This document shows positions 9,953 through 19,276 of a DNA stretch of 45,712 nt, in pieces. The DNA is taken from NCBI GenBank assembly GCA_030539395.1, contig JAUNSC010000028.1, positions 1-45,712 on the forward strand. The letters run 5' to 3'. Each line of letters begins with the position of its first letter. Position 1 is the first letter of the stretch. Under the pieces are notes generated by a model. It saw only the letters and a program-made list of their open reading frames with translations. It did no database searches and had not been told where the DNA came from. The translations under genes and the position numbers were made by a program. Source of the stretch: Eubacteriales bacterium (GTDB lineage Bacteria; Bacillota; Clostridia; Lachnospirales; Lachnospiraceae).

Positions 9953-9983
9953 AAAAACGCCCGGTTTTTAGCCGGGCATTTTT
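9953..9983. terminator. Bidirectional terminator between ssrA and galE
   Basis: GCCCGG (9959-9964) pairs with CCGGGC (9972-9977); an A run lies on the left and a T run on the right, so it can stop ssrA transcription and the galTE operon from the other side. Confidence 0.85.
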
Positions 9984-10016
9984 ATGGAACGGGAAGTCCT
10001 TATTAATTTATCTGTC

Positions 10017-11036
10017 TTATTCTTCGTTGTATCCATTCGGATTGTTTGACTGCCATCTCCAGGAATCTGCGCACATTTCTTCAATTCCATACTGAGCAAC
10101 CCAGCCAAGTTCCGCCTTTGCTTTGGAAGGTTCACAGTAGCATGTGGCGATATCGCCGGCACGGCGCGGCTTGATAACATAAGGAATTTCTTTTCCGCAG
10201 GCTTTGCCAAATGCATCGATAACCTGAAGTACGCTGTAGCCATGACCTGTTCCAAGATTGTAAATGCGTACGGTCTTTTCTTCTTTGAATTTCTCAAGAG
10301 CTTTTACATGGCCTTTTGCCAGATCGACTACATGGATATAGTCACGCACGCCGGTGCCGTCCGGAGTATCGTAATCATTACCGAATACGCCTACGGAAGG
10401 AAGTTTGCCGATGGCAACCTGTGCAACATAGGGCAGAAGATTGTTCGGGATACCTTTTGGATCTTCACCGATAAGGCCGGATTTGTGCGCCCCGATCGGA
10501 TTGAAATAACGAAGAAGGATTACATTCCATTCGGGATCAGATTTCTGGATATCCATTAGTACCTGCTCCAGCATGGTTTTGGTCTGACCATAAGGATTGG
10601 TCGGAGTTTTTTTCGGGCATTCCTCTGTGATGGGAATAATTGCCGGATCTCCGTATACAGTTGCGGAAGAGCTGAAAATAATATTTTTTACACCGTGTTT
10701 TCTCATGGAATCGCAGAGAAGGAGAGTACCGGTCATATTGTTGTGATAGTATTCGATCGGTTTTGCAACAGACTCACCTACGGCTTTATATCCGGCAAAA
10801 TGGATAACTGCGTCAACATTTTCTTTCTCCAAAATGGCGTCAATAGCCGGCTGGTCAAGCAGGTCAGCTTCATAGAATGTAAGAGTTTTTCCTGTGATCT
10901 GCTGCACACGGTCCAGGGCCTTCTCACTTGCGTTGTAGAGGTTGTCTACAACTACGACATCATAGCCCTCGTTCAAAAGTTCCACACAGGTGTGGCTGCC
11001 GATATATCCGGCACCGCCAGTAACTAAGATTTTCAT
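10017..11036 (-). CDS. galE: UDP-glucose 4-epimerase
   Basis: GalE interconverts UDP-galactose and UDP-glucose in the Leloir pathway. It is an extended short-chain dehydrogenase with the NAD-binding GGAGYIGSH at the N terminus and the catalytic Ser and YxxxK in SSSATVYG and YGQTK. ATG 11036 is preferred over ATG 11042 because AAGGAGG would be only one base from the latter; this gives 339 residues. It is the second gene of galTE, twelve bases after galT. Confidence 0.97.
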   Translation of the reverse strand: MKILVTGGAGYIGSHTCVELLNEGYDVVVVDNLYNASEKALDRVQQITGKTLTFYEADLLDQPAIDAILEKENVDAVIHFAGYKAVGESVAKPIEYYHNNMTGTLLLCDSMRKHGVKNIIFSSSATVYGDPAIIPITEECPKKTPTNPYGQTKTMLEQVLMDIQKSDPEWNVILLRYFNPIGAHKSGLIGEDPKGIPNNLLPYVAQVAIGKLPSVGVFGNDYDTPDGTGVRDYIHVVDLAKGHVKALEKFKEEKTVRIYNLGTGHGYSVLQVIDAFGKACGKEIPYVIKPRRAGDIATCYCEPSKAKAELGWVAQYGIEEMCADSWRWQSNNPNGYNEE

Positions 11037-11048
11037 ATTCATTCCTCC

Positions 11049-12536
11049 TTATAATGTATTGATAAATTTCATAAATGCTTTTCTGCCGTCTTCGGTGCAT
11101 TTGTAGACACCTGCATCTTCCAGAACCTGAACAAATACTTTTCCGATTTCTGTTTCTAAAATCTCATCAATGTTCTCTGCTGTGACGGAAGAGTATTTTG
11201 GAAGAAACCCGGATACCCAGTCGGCATGCTTTGCAAGAGTTTCATTTTCAGAAATATCTTTGCCGGAAAGGATATATTCTTTTAAGAGTTCCATCTCACC
11301 TTTTAATCTTGCCGGAAGTACAGCAAGCCCCATAACCTCGATCAGACCGATATTTTCCTTCTTGATATGGTGAAGATTTGCATGCGGGTGATAAACGCCC
11401 AACGGATGTTCTTCAGTGGTAATGTTGTTTCGAAGTACCAGATCCAGTTCATAGGTATCGTCGGTCTTTCTTGCGATAGGAGTAATAGTGTTGTGTGGCT
11501 CACCGTCAGTATGGGCGAAGATAAAGGCATCTTCATCGGTATAATCTCTCCAGTGATCCAGAATATGGGAAGCCAGATTGATGATCCGCGGTATTTCTTT
11601 GCTTCGAAGTCTCAATACAGACATTGGCCATTTTACAATGCCGGCTTCTACATCTTCATATCCCGGGATTTCTACGGTTGACTCTATGGGAGCGTTTGCC
11701 ATGGCAAAGGAATAGTTTCCGCCCTGGAAATGGTCATGTGTCAGGATAGAACCGCCTACGATGGGGAGGTCCGCATTTGAACCCAGTATGTAATGCGGAA
11801 ACTGTTTAACAAAATCAAACAGTTTGATAAAAGCATCACGGTTGATTTTCATCGGAGTATGCTGACTGTTAAATACGATACAGTGCTCATTGTAATATAC
11901 ATATGGAGAGTACTGAAATCCCCATTTGCTGTCATTTATTGTGATGGGAATAATACGGTGATTTTCTCTGGCAGGGTGATTCAGGCGTCCCGCATAACCT
12001 TCGTTTTCAAAGCAAAGCTGGCATTTTGGATAGGCAGTATTAACTGCAGTACGTGCTGCTGCAATCGCTTTCGGATCCTTTTCCGGTTTGGAAAGATTGA
12101 TTGTGATATCAATTTTTCCATAAGGACTGTCAACCTTCCATTTCTGGTCTTTTTTGATTCGGTAACGGCGGATGTAATCATTATCCTGACTGAATTTGTA
12201 GAACCAGTCTGTTGCCTGCTTCGGAGACTGTGCATATTTTTCAAAAAAAGTTTTCTGAACCTGTGCAGGGCGTGGCGTCAGGCAATTCATGAGGCGAGTA
12301 TCAAACAGATCCCGATAACCGATACTGTCAGGAATCAGACCGCGGCTGCATGCTTCATCAAGAAGCTCTTTTAAAATATCTTCCAGCGGCATCTCCGGGA
12401 TAACCTCTGGTTGGGTATACTCGTCTTCTTTAAAAATGTCGAGTAAAAGGTTGGTGGTATAAATACGTTCACATTCCGGAATCAATTCTGTGCGGATTCC
12501 GTATTCCACAAGTGCGGCAATCTTTTCTGATAACAT
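11049..12536 (-). CDS. galT: UDP-glucose--hexose-1-phosphate uridylyltransferase, class II
   Basis: GalT transfers UMP from UDP-glucose to galactose-1-phosphate. The 495-residue length and sequence are of the Firmicutes-type (class II) enzyme rather than the shorter E. coli form. The HPHANLHHIKKENIGLIE block and the THDHFQGG motif mark the two halves. GGGAGG lies seven bases before the ATG. It heads the galTE operon, divergent from an AraC-type regulator that is a natural candidate for its control. Confidence 0.95.
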   Translation of the reverse strand: MLSEKIAALVEYGIRTELIPECERIYTTNLLLDIFKEDEYTQPEVIPEMPLEDILKELLDEACSRGLIPDSIGYRDLFDTRLMNCLTPRPAQVQKTFFEKYAQSPKQATDWFYKFSQDNDYIRRYRIKKDQKWKVDSPYGKIDITINLSKPEKDPKAIAAARTAVNTAYPKCQLCFENEGYAGRLNHPARENHRIIPITINDSKWGFQYSPYVYYNEHCIVFNSQHTPMKINRDAFIKLFDFVKQFPHYILGSNADLPIVGGSILTHDHFQGGNYSFAMANAPIESTVEIPGYEDVEAGIVKWPMSVLRLRSKEIPRIINLASHILDHWRDYTDEDAFIFAHTDGEPHNTITPIARKTDDTYELDLVLRNNITTEEHPLGVYHPHANLHHIKKENIGLIEVMGLAVLPARLKGEMELLKEYILSGKDISENETLAKHADWVSGFLPKYSSVTAENIDEILETEIGKVFVQVLEDAGVYKCTEDGRKAFMKFINTL

Positions 12537-12559
12537 AAGTATTCCTCCCGATATAAATG

Positions 12560-12588
12560 TTGATTTATCCTGTTAATATTAATATAAT
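12560..12588 (+). promoter_or_regulatory. Promoter of the AraC-type regulator
   Basis: TTGATT (12560-12565), 17-base spacer, TATAAT (12583-12588). It lies in the 112-bp divergent region; the galT promoter on the other strand must overlap it, but its boxes are less clear. Confidence 0.7.
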
Positions 12589-12648
12589 GAGATTGTAAAT
12601 GGATTTCTATAATAATAATGGGTTTTTTTGAAAGGATATTGAGATTAT

Positions 12649-13536
12649 ATGCAGCTGCAGATAGATAAAGAGCAAAAAGAGATCAAAAGTCATGGGAGTT
12701 ATGAGTTTCCGCTCCGTATTACGCACAAAAAACTGTCCGGATATGAGACAGGAAGCTTCCCGCTCCACTGGCATCCGGAGATAGAATTGACTATGATCCT
12801 GGAAGGTGAAATGACTTATCAGATAAATGAAAAATTGTATCAGCTTAAAACCGGGGAAGGCCTATTTTGTAATAGTTATGCCATGCACAGCGGCAGCAGA
12901 GCAAATACTCCGGACTGTCATTACCTGTCAATTACCTTTCATCCGAGAATTTTATATGGTTACACCTCAAGCCTGATGCAGAGTAAATATGTAAATCCTG
13001 TTGTTGAAAATAGAAATCTCTCCAGCCTCTATTTCAAAACGGGAGAAGAGTGGATGTGTCAGATTCTGAAAAAAATGAACCAGATTCTGGTATTGCATGA
13101 GACGGACAGGGAGGACAAGGAAATTTTGATTCTCACATGCGTGATGCAGATTTGGACTTGTATTTTTCAGAATGTGGAGCGCAATAAACAAAATATCGGA
13201 AAAGACAGGGATACAGAGCGGATACGTCAGATTGTAGAATATATTCAGGCAAATTTTAAAGAGAATATTACGCTGGAAATGTTGGCAGATCAGGTGCATC
13301 TTTGTAAAAGTGAGACCTGCCGGATGTTTAAGAGATACATGAATGAGACGATATTCAGCTATTTGCTCAGATACCGCATTGAGAGAAGCCTGGAATATGT
13401 AAAAGACAATACTTATAATATGACGGAAATATCAGAAAAAGTCGGTTTTGAATCACCGGGATATTATTCCGGAGTATTTAAAAGGATTATGGGGATGACA
13501 CCTCTTGAATATCGTAAGGGACAAAAAATGGAGTAA
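12649..13536 (+). CDS. AraC-family transcriptional regulator
   Basis: The 295-residue protein has an N-terminal cupin-type sensing domain (HWHPEIELTMILEGEMTYQI, about residues 41-60) and a C-terminal double helix-turn-helix of the AraC/XylS type (from about residue 190, with the typical EISEKVGFESPGYYSGVFKRIMGMTPLEYRK). Such proteins usually activate sugar genes when ligand binds. Divergent placement beside galT suggests control of galactose use; this is inference from position. Confidence 0.92.
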   Translation: MQLQIDKEQKEIKSHGSYEFPLRITHKKLSGYETGSFPLHWHPEIELTMILEGEMTYQINEKLYQLKTGEGLFCNSYAMHSGSRANTPDCHYLSITFHPRILYGYTSSLMQSKYVNPVVENRNLSSLYFKTGEEWMCQILKKMNQILVLHETDREDKEILILTCVMQIWTCIFQNVERNKQNIGKDRDTERIRQIVEYIQANFKENITLEMLADQVHLCKSETCRMFKRYMNETIFSYLLRYRIERSLEYVKDNTYNMTEISEKVGFESPGYYSGVFKRIMGMTPLEYRKGQKME

Positions 13537-13583
13537 CTTTGCAGGAAAATACAGTTGGAATCAGGGAGATGCGGGTTTGTTCC

Positions 13584-13612
13584 TTGCCTAATATATAAAT
13601 ATATGATAGAAT
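13584..13612 (+). promoter_or_regulatory. Promoter of the degV-family gene
   Basis: TTGCCT (13584-13589), 17-base spacer, TAGAAT (13607-13612), 32 bases before the start codon. Confidence 0.55.
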
Positions 13613-13643
13613 TGGCAAAGAAAATTTAAATGAGGAGAAAGAT

Positions 13644-14513
13644 ATGGGATATTTTATTTATTCGGACGTTTCACTTGATATAGACAGAAATATTGCAGAG
13701 GAACAGGATATTCGCTTTGTTCCCATGGAATATATGCTTGGAGAAGAGGTCTTTTGTTGTGAGAATCTGGAGACAGAGGAAAAAATGCATAATTTTTACG
13801 AACAGCTTCGGAGGAAGGTTACGACAAAGACAAGTCAGATCACACCTTCCCGTTATATGGAAGCGTTTGAGCCTCTGGTAAAAGAAGGAAAGGCTCTGAT
13901 TTATCTGGCTCTTTCCAGCGGTCTCAGCGATACGTATTCTTCTGCCTGCCTTGCTGTGCAGAATTTGAAAGAAGAATATGACGAAGTAAATATTGAAGTA
14001 GTGGATACTTTAGCCGGAACCGGAGGAATGGGACTTCTTGCGGAATGCGCCATTGCCAACCGTCAGGCCGGAATGACTTTGCAGGAAAATGCACAGTGGC
14101 TGCGGGATCATGCTCTTGATATTCAGCACTGGTTTAAAGTTGAGGATCTGATGTATTTAAAAAGAGGCGGCCGCGTGTCAGCTGCTACGGCAATTATGGG
14201 TACAGCGCTTAATATCAAACCGATCCTTATGATCAATAAAGAAGGAAAACTGGACACAATTGATAAGAAACGCGGAAATAAGCAGGCAATGAAGGCCCTG
14301 GCAGAACGATTTGAAAGTTCTTATGATCCAACTAAGGGAACTACGGTATATATTTGTTGTGCTGATTGCATGAATGAGGCGCATAAACTGAAAGAGATGC
14401 TTCTTGAAAGGCATCCGGAGCTTAAAATACGTGTGACAATGCTCAGTCCGATTATTGGAGCGCATACGGGACCGGATATGCTTTCGCTGATTCATTTCGG
14501 GACAGGAAGATAA
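13644..14513 (+). CDS. DegV-family fatty-acid-binding protein
   Basis: The 289-residue protein begins with FIYSDVSLDI, the DegV-type opening, and contains the TSQITPSRYMEAFEPL and ALSSGLSDTYSSA segments that bind the lipid carboxylate. The GGRVSAATAIMGTALNIKPIL block is also diagnostic. Members (FakB) bind fatty acids and present them to the kinase FakA; no fakA gene is in the window. GAGGAG precedes the start. glmS follows 27 bases later. Confidence 0.92.
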   Translation: MGYFIYSDVSLDIDRNIAEEQDIRFVPMEYMLGEEVFCCENLETEEKMHNFYEQLRRKVTTKTSQITPSRYMEAFEPLVKEGKALIYLALSSGLSDTYSSACLAVQNLKEEYDEVNIEVVDTLAGTGGMGLLAECAIANRQAGMTLQENAQWLRDHALDIQHWFKVEDLMYLKRGGRVSAATAIMGTALNIKPILMINKEGKLDTIDKKRGNKQAMKALAERFESSYDPTKGTTVYICCADCMNEAHKLKEMLLERHPELKIRVTMLSPIIGAHTGPDMLSLIHFGTGR

Positions 14514-14540
14514 CTTTTAATCTGATAGGAGAATATAAAT

Positions 14541-16382
14541 ATGTGTGGAATTGTTGGCTATGTTGGAAATATGCAGGCCGCACCCATTCTTCTGGATGGA
14601 CTTGCAAGTCTTGAGTACAGAGGATATGACTCGGCCGGTATTGCTATCATGAATGAAGATGGGAATGGCAACAGGCGTATTGAGATGGTTAAAACCAAGG
14701 GAAGACTGAAAAATCTGTGTGAGATGACAGATAATGGAAAGGCATTGCATGGTACCTGCGGTATTGGACATACGAGGTGGGCCACTCACGGTGAGCCTTC
14801 TGTGGGAAATTCACATCCTCATATGAATAAAGACAGGAGCATCGCGATTGTCCACAACGGTATTATTGAAAATTATCAGCCGCTGAAAGAACGTCTGATG
14901 AAGAAGGGGTACGAATTCTGCTCAGAGACAGATACAGAGGTTGTAGTTCAATTGCTGGATAATTATTATAATGGGAATCCTCTTGATACTATAATAAAGG
15001 TAATGGTGCGCATACAGGGATCTTATGCGCTTGGAATCGTTTTTAAAGACCATCCGGGAGAGATTTATGCGGTGCGCAAATCCAGTCCGCTGATCGTTGG
15101 TACTTCTGAAGAAGGGAATTTTATTGCATCGGATGTGCCTGCAATCTTAAAACACACAAGAAATGTGGTATTTATAGAAGATCAGGAGATTGCGAAACTT
15201 TCTCCGGAGGGTGTTACATTTTATAATCTGGACAGAGAAGAGATACAGAAAGAAGCAACCACCATTCAATGGGATGCAGAATCTGCTGAAAAGGGCGGAT
15301 ATGAGCATTTTATGTTGAAAGAAATCTACGAGCAGCCGAAAGCCGTTCGTGATACCATCAGTCCACGTATCCAGAATGGAAAAATTGTGATTGAAGAGCT
15401 GAATATGACGGAAGAAGAAATCCGCAATATCAGCCGTATTTATATTGTGGCCTGTGGATCAGCCTACCATGTGGGCATGACGGGAAAATATGTTCTGGAA
15501 GGAATGACCAGGATTCCGGTGGAAGTGGATCTGGCGTCGGAATTTCGGTACAGAGAGCCGATCCTGGATAAAAATGCCATGGTGATCGTTATCAGCCAGT
15601 CAGGAGAAACAGCAGATTCTCTTGCGGCACTTCGTGAGTCTAAAGCCAGAGGTGTACGTGTTCTTGGAATTGTAAATGTGGTGGGAAGCTCTATTGCAAG
15701 AGAAGTGGACAATGTAATGTATACCTGGGCCGGACCGGAAATTTCTGTTGCTACAACGAAAGCATACAGTACCCAGCTGGCTGCGGTATATCTGATCGGA
15801 ATGCATTTTGGTGAGATCAGAGGTACTATCTCAAAAGAGGAACTTGATTCCATGCTGGAGGAAATCCAGCTCCTTCCGGATAAGATTGAGCAGATATTGA
15901 AGGACAGGGAAAGGATCCAGTGGTTTGCCAATAAGTTCTCTGCCAGCAGGGATATTTTCTTTATCGGACGCGGTCTGGATTATGCAACATCTCTGGAAGG
16001 CTCACTGAAGCTGAAAGAAATTTCTTATATTCATTCGGAAGCATATGCGGCAGGCGAATTGAAGCATGGAACGATTTCATTGATTGAAAAAGGAATTCTT
16101 GTTGCGGCTGTAGCAACACAGAACAATTTATATGAAAAAATGCTGAGCAATATTCAGGAAGTAAAATCCCGGGGCGCTTATATTATGGGGCTTACAAATT
16201 ATGGGAATTATTCTATGGAAGATACGGCAGATTTCACAGTGTATGTACCGAAGACAAATAAGTATTTTACTACTTCACTGGCAGTGATACCGCTCCAGCT
16301 GCTGGCTTATTATGTGTCACTTGCAAAAGGACTGGATGTTGATAAGCCGAGAAATCTTGCAAAATCTGTTACAGTGGAATAG
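14541..16382 (+). CDS. glmS: Glutamine--fructose-6-phosphate aminotransferase (isomerizing)
   Basis: GlmS makes glucosamine-6-phosphate, the first step to UDP-GlcNAc and cell wall. The N-terminal Ntn glutaminase begins MCGIVGYVG, with Cys2 as nucleophile after Met removal. Two SIS sugar-binding domains follow (VACGSAYHVG, SQSGETADS; FIGRGLDYATSLEGSLKLKE), and the C terminus is PRNLAKSVTVE. Full length, 613 residues. Only 27 bases separate it from the degV gene, so there is no room for a glmS ribozyme. Confidence 0.97.
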   Translation: MCGIVGYVGNMQAAPILLDGLASLEYRGYDSAGIAIMNEDGNGNRRIEMVKTKGRLKNLCEMTDNGKALHGTCGIGHTRWATHGEPSVGNSHPHMNKDRSIAIVHNGIIENYQPLKERLMKKGYEFCSETDTEVVVQLLDNYYNGNPLDTIIKVMVRIQGSYALGIVFKDHPGEIYAVRKSSPLIVGTSEEGNFIASDVPAILKHTRNVVFIEDQEIAKLSPEGVTFYNLDREEIQKEATTIQWDAESAEKGGYEHFMLKEIYEQPKAVRDTISPRIQNGKIVIEELNMTEEEIRNISRIYIVACGSAYHVGMTGKYVLEGMTRIPVEVDLASEFRYREPILDKNAMVIVISQSGETADSLAALRESKARGVRVLGIVNVVGSSIAREVDNVMYTWAGPEISVATTKAYSTQLAAVYLIGMHFGEIRGTISKEELDSMLEEIQLLPDKIEQILKDRERIQWFANKFSASRDIFFIGRGLDYATSLEGSLKLKEISYIHSEAYAAGELKHGTISLIEKGILVAAVATQNNLYEKMLSNIQEVKSRGAYIMGLTNYGNYSMEDTADFTVYVPKTNKYFTTSLAVIPLQLLAYYVSLAKGLDVDKPRNLAKSVTVE

Positions 16383-16428
16383 ATTTACTGATTATTTCAC
16401 AAAAAGGACAAAAAGTATTGATACAATA

Positions 16429-16458
16429 AAAGCAGGCGCAGAAGTTGCGTCTGCTTTT
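16429..16458 (+). terminator. Terminator after glmS
   Basis: A 12-bp stem (16429-16440 with 16446-16457, one G-T pair), loop GAAGT, with A-rich 5' and T-rich 3' arms. The T run proper is short because the stem itself ends in TTTT. Confidence 0.8.
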
Positions 16459-16491
16459 AATAAAAAGTGACCTTATATGGGAGATGGTAAA

Positions 16492-17169
16492 ATGGAAAAA
16501 TTAAAAGTGCTGGTTGTGGATGATGAAAGCAGGATGCGTAAACTCGTAAAGGATTTCCTTGCAAAAAAGGATTTTTATGTCTATGAAGCAGAAGACGGTG
16601 CTGAGGCAATCGACGTTTTCTTTGCGGAAAAAGATATTGCTCTGGTAATTCTCGATGTGATGATGCCCAAAATGGATGGATGGCAGGTATGCAGGGAGAT
16701 TAGAGCGGCGTCCGATGTTCCGATCATCATGCTCACGGCACGTTCTGATGAGCGTGATGAACTGCTTGGTTTTGAGCTTGGAGTAGATGAATATATATCC
16801 AAGCCCTTCAGCCCCAAAATTCTTGTGGCCCGCGTGGAGGCAATCTTAAGAAGAAGCAATATCATTGGAGCAGATAATCTTATAACAGCCGGAAAAATCA
16901 GTATGGATAAAGCCGCTCATGAAGTGAAAGCGGATGGAAAAACCGTTGATTTGAGCTATAAAGAGTTTGAACTTTTGAATTATTTTATGGAGAATCAGGG
17001 CATTGCCCTTTCAAGAGAGAAGATTTTGAACAGTGTTTGGAACTATGATTATTTTGGCGATGCCCGGACGATCGATACGCATGTTAAAAAACTGAGAAGC
17101 AAGCTGGGAGAACAGGGCGAATATATAAAGACCATCTGGGGTATGGGATATAAATTCGAGGTTGAATAG
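16492..17169 (+). CDS. OmpR-family response regulator
   Basis: The 225-residue protein has an N-terminal receiver with acidic pocket D10-D11, phospho-acceptor Asp55 in VILDVMMP, Thr/Ala in MLTARS and Lys in YISKPFSP, followed by a C-terminal winged helix (ELLNYFMENQGIALSREKILNSVW; RTIDTHVKKLRSKL). ATG 16492 has GGGAG eight bases upstream; ATG 16477 lies inside that sequence. The sensor kinase starts two bases after its stop. The target genes are not known. Confidence 0.94.
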   Translation: MEKLKVLVVDDESRMRKLVKDFLAKKDFYVYEAEDGAEAIDVFFAEKDIALVILDVMMPKMDGWQVCREIRAASDVPIIMLTARSDERDELLGFELGVDEYISKPFSPKILVARVEAILRRSNIIGADNLITAGKISMDKAAHEVKADGKTVDLSYKEFELLNYFMENQGIALSREKILNSVWNYDYFGDARTIDTHVKKLRSKLGEQGEYIKTIWGMGYKFEVE

Positions 17170-17171
17170 AG

Positions 17172-18665
17172 ATGAAATATTCGATAAAGACACAGCTTGC
17201 TATCAGTTTTGCGAGTCTGATTGCGGTAATAATGGTACTGTATCTGCTGATCAACAATCTTTTTCTGGAAAAATTCTACATTGCCCAGAAAGAAGCCGAT
17301 CTTGTGGAAATCTATAATGTGATAAACGCCATTGAAGATGAGGCGGATTATACGAATGATGCTTTTGAAGAAGATTTTCGGAAAATAAGCGGCGCCAATA
17401 ATGTGGAACTGGGAATTTTATGGATAAATGTGGAGGACGGGAGTGCGGAAATTCTCTACGAGAGCAGGAACAACCGGGTACTCAGAGGACGCTTACAGGG
17501 GTATTTGTATGGATTGGAATCTGTTGCAGACAATAAAGACGTGCTGGTGCAGACAGATTCTTACAGTATTCAGCGGTTCAGTGATTCGGTAGACACAACA
17601 GATTATCTTGAGGTGTGGGGACGCCTTCAGACAGGCTGTTTTTTCCTGATGCGTACTCCGATTGAGTCTATAAGGGAAAATGTTAAGATTTCAAATCAGT
17701 TTACAAGCTATATTATTATTGCGGGAATCCTTTTAAGCATGGCATTCGTCTGGTGGATTTCAAAGAAGATTTCGAATCCCATACAGGAACTGACCAGGAT
17801 ATCCAGCCGGATGGCAGACCTTGATTTTGAAGCCAAATTTACCAGCAGTGTTCAAAATGAGATTGGAGAGCTGGGAGAAAATTTTAACCAGATGTCAGAA
17901 ACGCTGGAGAGGACGATATCCGAACTGAAAACGGCGAATAATGAATTAAAAAAGGATATTGAGAAAAAGACCCGGATTGATGAGATGCGAAAAGAATTTC
18001 TTTCAAATGTATCCCACGAATTGAAGACCCCGATCGCACTTATCCAGGGATATGCGGAAGGGTTAAAAGAATGTATCAATGATGATGAACAAAGCCGTGA
18101 TTTTTATTGTGATGTCATTATGGATGAAGCATCTAAAATGAATAATATGGTAAAGAAACTTCTGACTTTGAACCAGCTGGAGTCAGGGACGGATATTGTG
18201 AGTATGGAAAGATTCAATCTGACGGAACTGATGGCGGGGGTTGTTCAGTCGGCCCGGATTCTGGCGGAGGCCAAAGGGGTTTCCATTTCATTTGATACAA
18301 AGGAGCCGGTGTATGTCTGGGGAGATGAATTTAAAGTGGAGGAAGTTGCCACAAACTACATCAGCAATGCACTAAATCATGTATATGAAAAAGGAAGAAT
18401 TGAAGTATCCATATGCCGGGATGCAGATAAAGTCCGGGTCACAGTGTTTAATACAGGAAATTCCATACCGGAAGAGTCACTGGACAAAATCTGGATCAAG
18501 TTTTATAAAGTTGACAAAGCCCGTACAAGAGAATATGGAGGAAGCGGAATTGGTCTGTCTATTGTGAAAGCAATTATGGATTCTATGAATCAGGGGTACG
18601 GAGTGTATAATACAAATGAAGGGGTTACCTTCTGGTTCGAACTGGACAGCAGCAAAGGAGATTAG
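17172..18665 (+). CDS. Membrane sensor histidine kinase
   Basis: The 497-residue protein has a first membrane helix at about 7-29, an extracytoplasmic region of roughly 145 residues, a second helix near 177-197, a HAMP domain (SNPIQELTRISSRMADLDFEAKF), the phospho-acceptor His near residue 281 in NVSHELKTPIALIQG, and HATPase motifs (YISNALNH, GSGIGLSIVKAI). It pairs with the response regulator two bases upstream. The sensed signal is unknown; the external region shows no recognised domain. Confidence 0.94.
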   Translation: MKYSIKTQLAISFASLIAVIMVLYLLINNLFLEKFYIAQKEADLVEIYNVINAIEDEADYTNDAFEEDFRKISGANNVELGILWINVEDGSAEILYESRNNRVLRGRLQGYLYGLESVADNKDVLVQTDSYSIQRFSDSVDTTDYLEVWGRLQTGCFFLMRTPIESIRENVKISNQFTSYIIIAGILLSMAFVWWISKKISNPIQELTRISSRMADLDFEAKFTSSVQNEIGELGENFNQMSETLERTISELKTANNELKKDIEKKTRIDEMRKEFLSNVSHELKTPIALIQGYAEGLKECINDDEQSRDFYCDVIMDEASKMNNMVKKLLTLNQLESGTDIVSMERFNLTELMAGVVQSARILAEAKGVSISFDTKEPVYVWGDEFKVEEVATNYISNALNHVYEKGRIEVSICRDADKVRVTVFNTGNSIPEESLDKIWIKFYKVDKARTREYGGSGIGLSIVKAIMDSMNQGYGVYNTNEGVTFWFELDSSKGD

Positions 18666-19202
18666 ATGGAAGAGATTTTAAAAGTTATCCGTGATTCTGA
18701 TATGGTCCTGATCGGAATCGGAGATGAATTTACAGAAAGAAAAGTAAAGAGAGAGCAGATTATTGAAGCGTATAATTATGTGAATCAGATGATTCAGGGG
18801 AAGCCCTGGTTTGCGGTGACGATAAATACGGATGACCTGATATATGAATCTGACCTGAACAAATTTTTTATCGTTGCTCCCTGTGGGAGTGAGACTGCAG
18901 GTAATACTGTAACAATGGAGAATTATGATGAATCAGCCTATCTTCTCCAATGGAAGTATTACATGAACTGGCTGGCGGCTACAATAGGAAAAAAACTGTG
19001 TATTCTGGAACTTGGGGTTGGAATGGCCTATCCTTCAATAATTCGGATGCCCTTTGAAAAGACTGCAATATTCAACGAAAAAGCACATCTGATAAGGATA
19101 CACAGTAAACTGGCACAGTCACCGGAGCAATTGGAAGGGAGAAGTATTTGCATTTCTGAGAATCCTGTGGATTTTTTGATAAAAATAAACAAAAAAGATT
19201 GA
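18666..19202 (+). CDS. Sir2-like (sirtuin-fold) hypothetical protein
   Basis: A 178-residue protein begins immediately after the kinase stop and so belongs to the same transcript. The opening SDMVLIGIGDEF resembles the Rossmann strand and loop of Sir2-type NAD-binding proteins, with later strands KLCILELGVGMAYPSIIRMP. The protein is shorter than a full deacylase, and I do not see a clear catalytic His or zinc Cys set. A related or degenerate NAD-binding role is possible. The Sir2 link is tentative. Confidence 0.5.
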   Translation: MEEILKVIRDSDMVLIGIGDEFTERKVKREQIIEAYNYVNQMIQGKPWFAVTINTDDLIYESDLNKFFIVAPCGSETAGNTVTMENYDESAYLLQWKYYMNWLAATIGKKLCILELGVGMAYPSIIRMPFEKTAIFNEKAHLIRIHSKLAQSPEQLEGRSICISENPVDFLIKINKKD

Positions 19203-19226
19203 TAATTTGTGAAATTATGGTAAAAT
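19199..19226 (+). promoter_or_regulatory. Promoter of the phosphoribosyltransferase-like gene
   Basis: TTGATA (19199-19204), 16-base spacer, TAAAAT (19221-19226), followed by AGGAGG at 19264-19269. Confidence 0.6.
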
Positions 19227-19276
19227 ATATACAAATACTATAAGCGGTGTGAAAACACAGGGCAGGAGGTTTGCGT

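Noticed and set aside
14514-14540. A glmS ribozyme upstream of glmS
   Set aside because: Only 27 bases separate the upstream stop from the glmS start; the ribozyme needs well over 100 bases.
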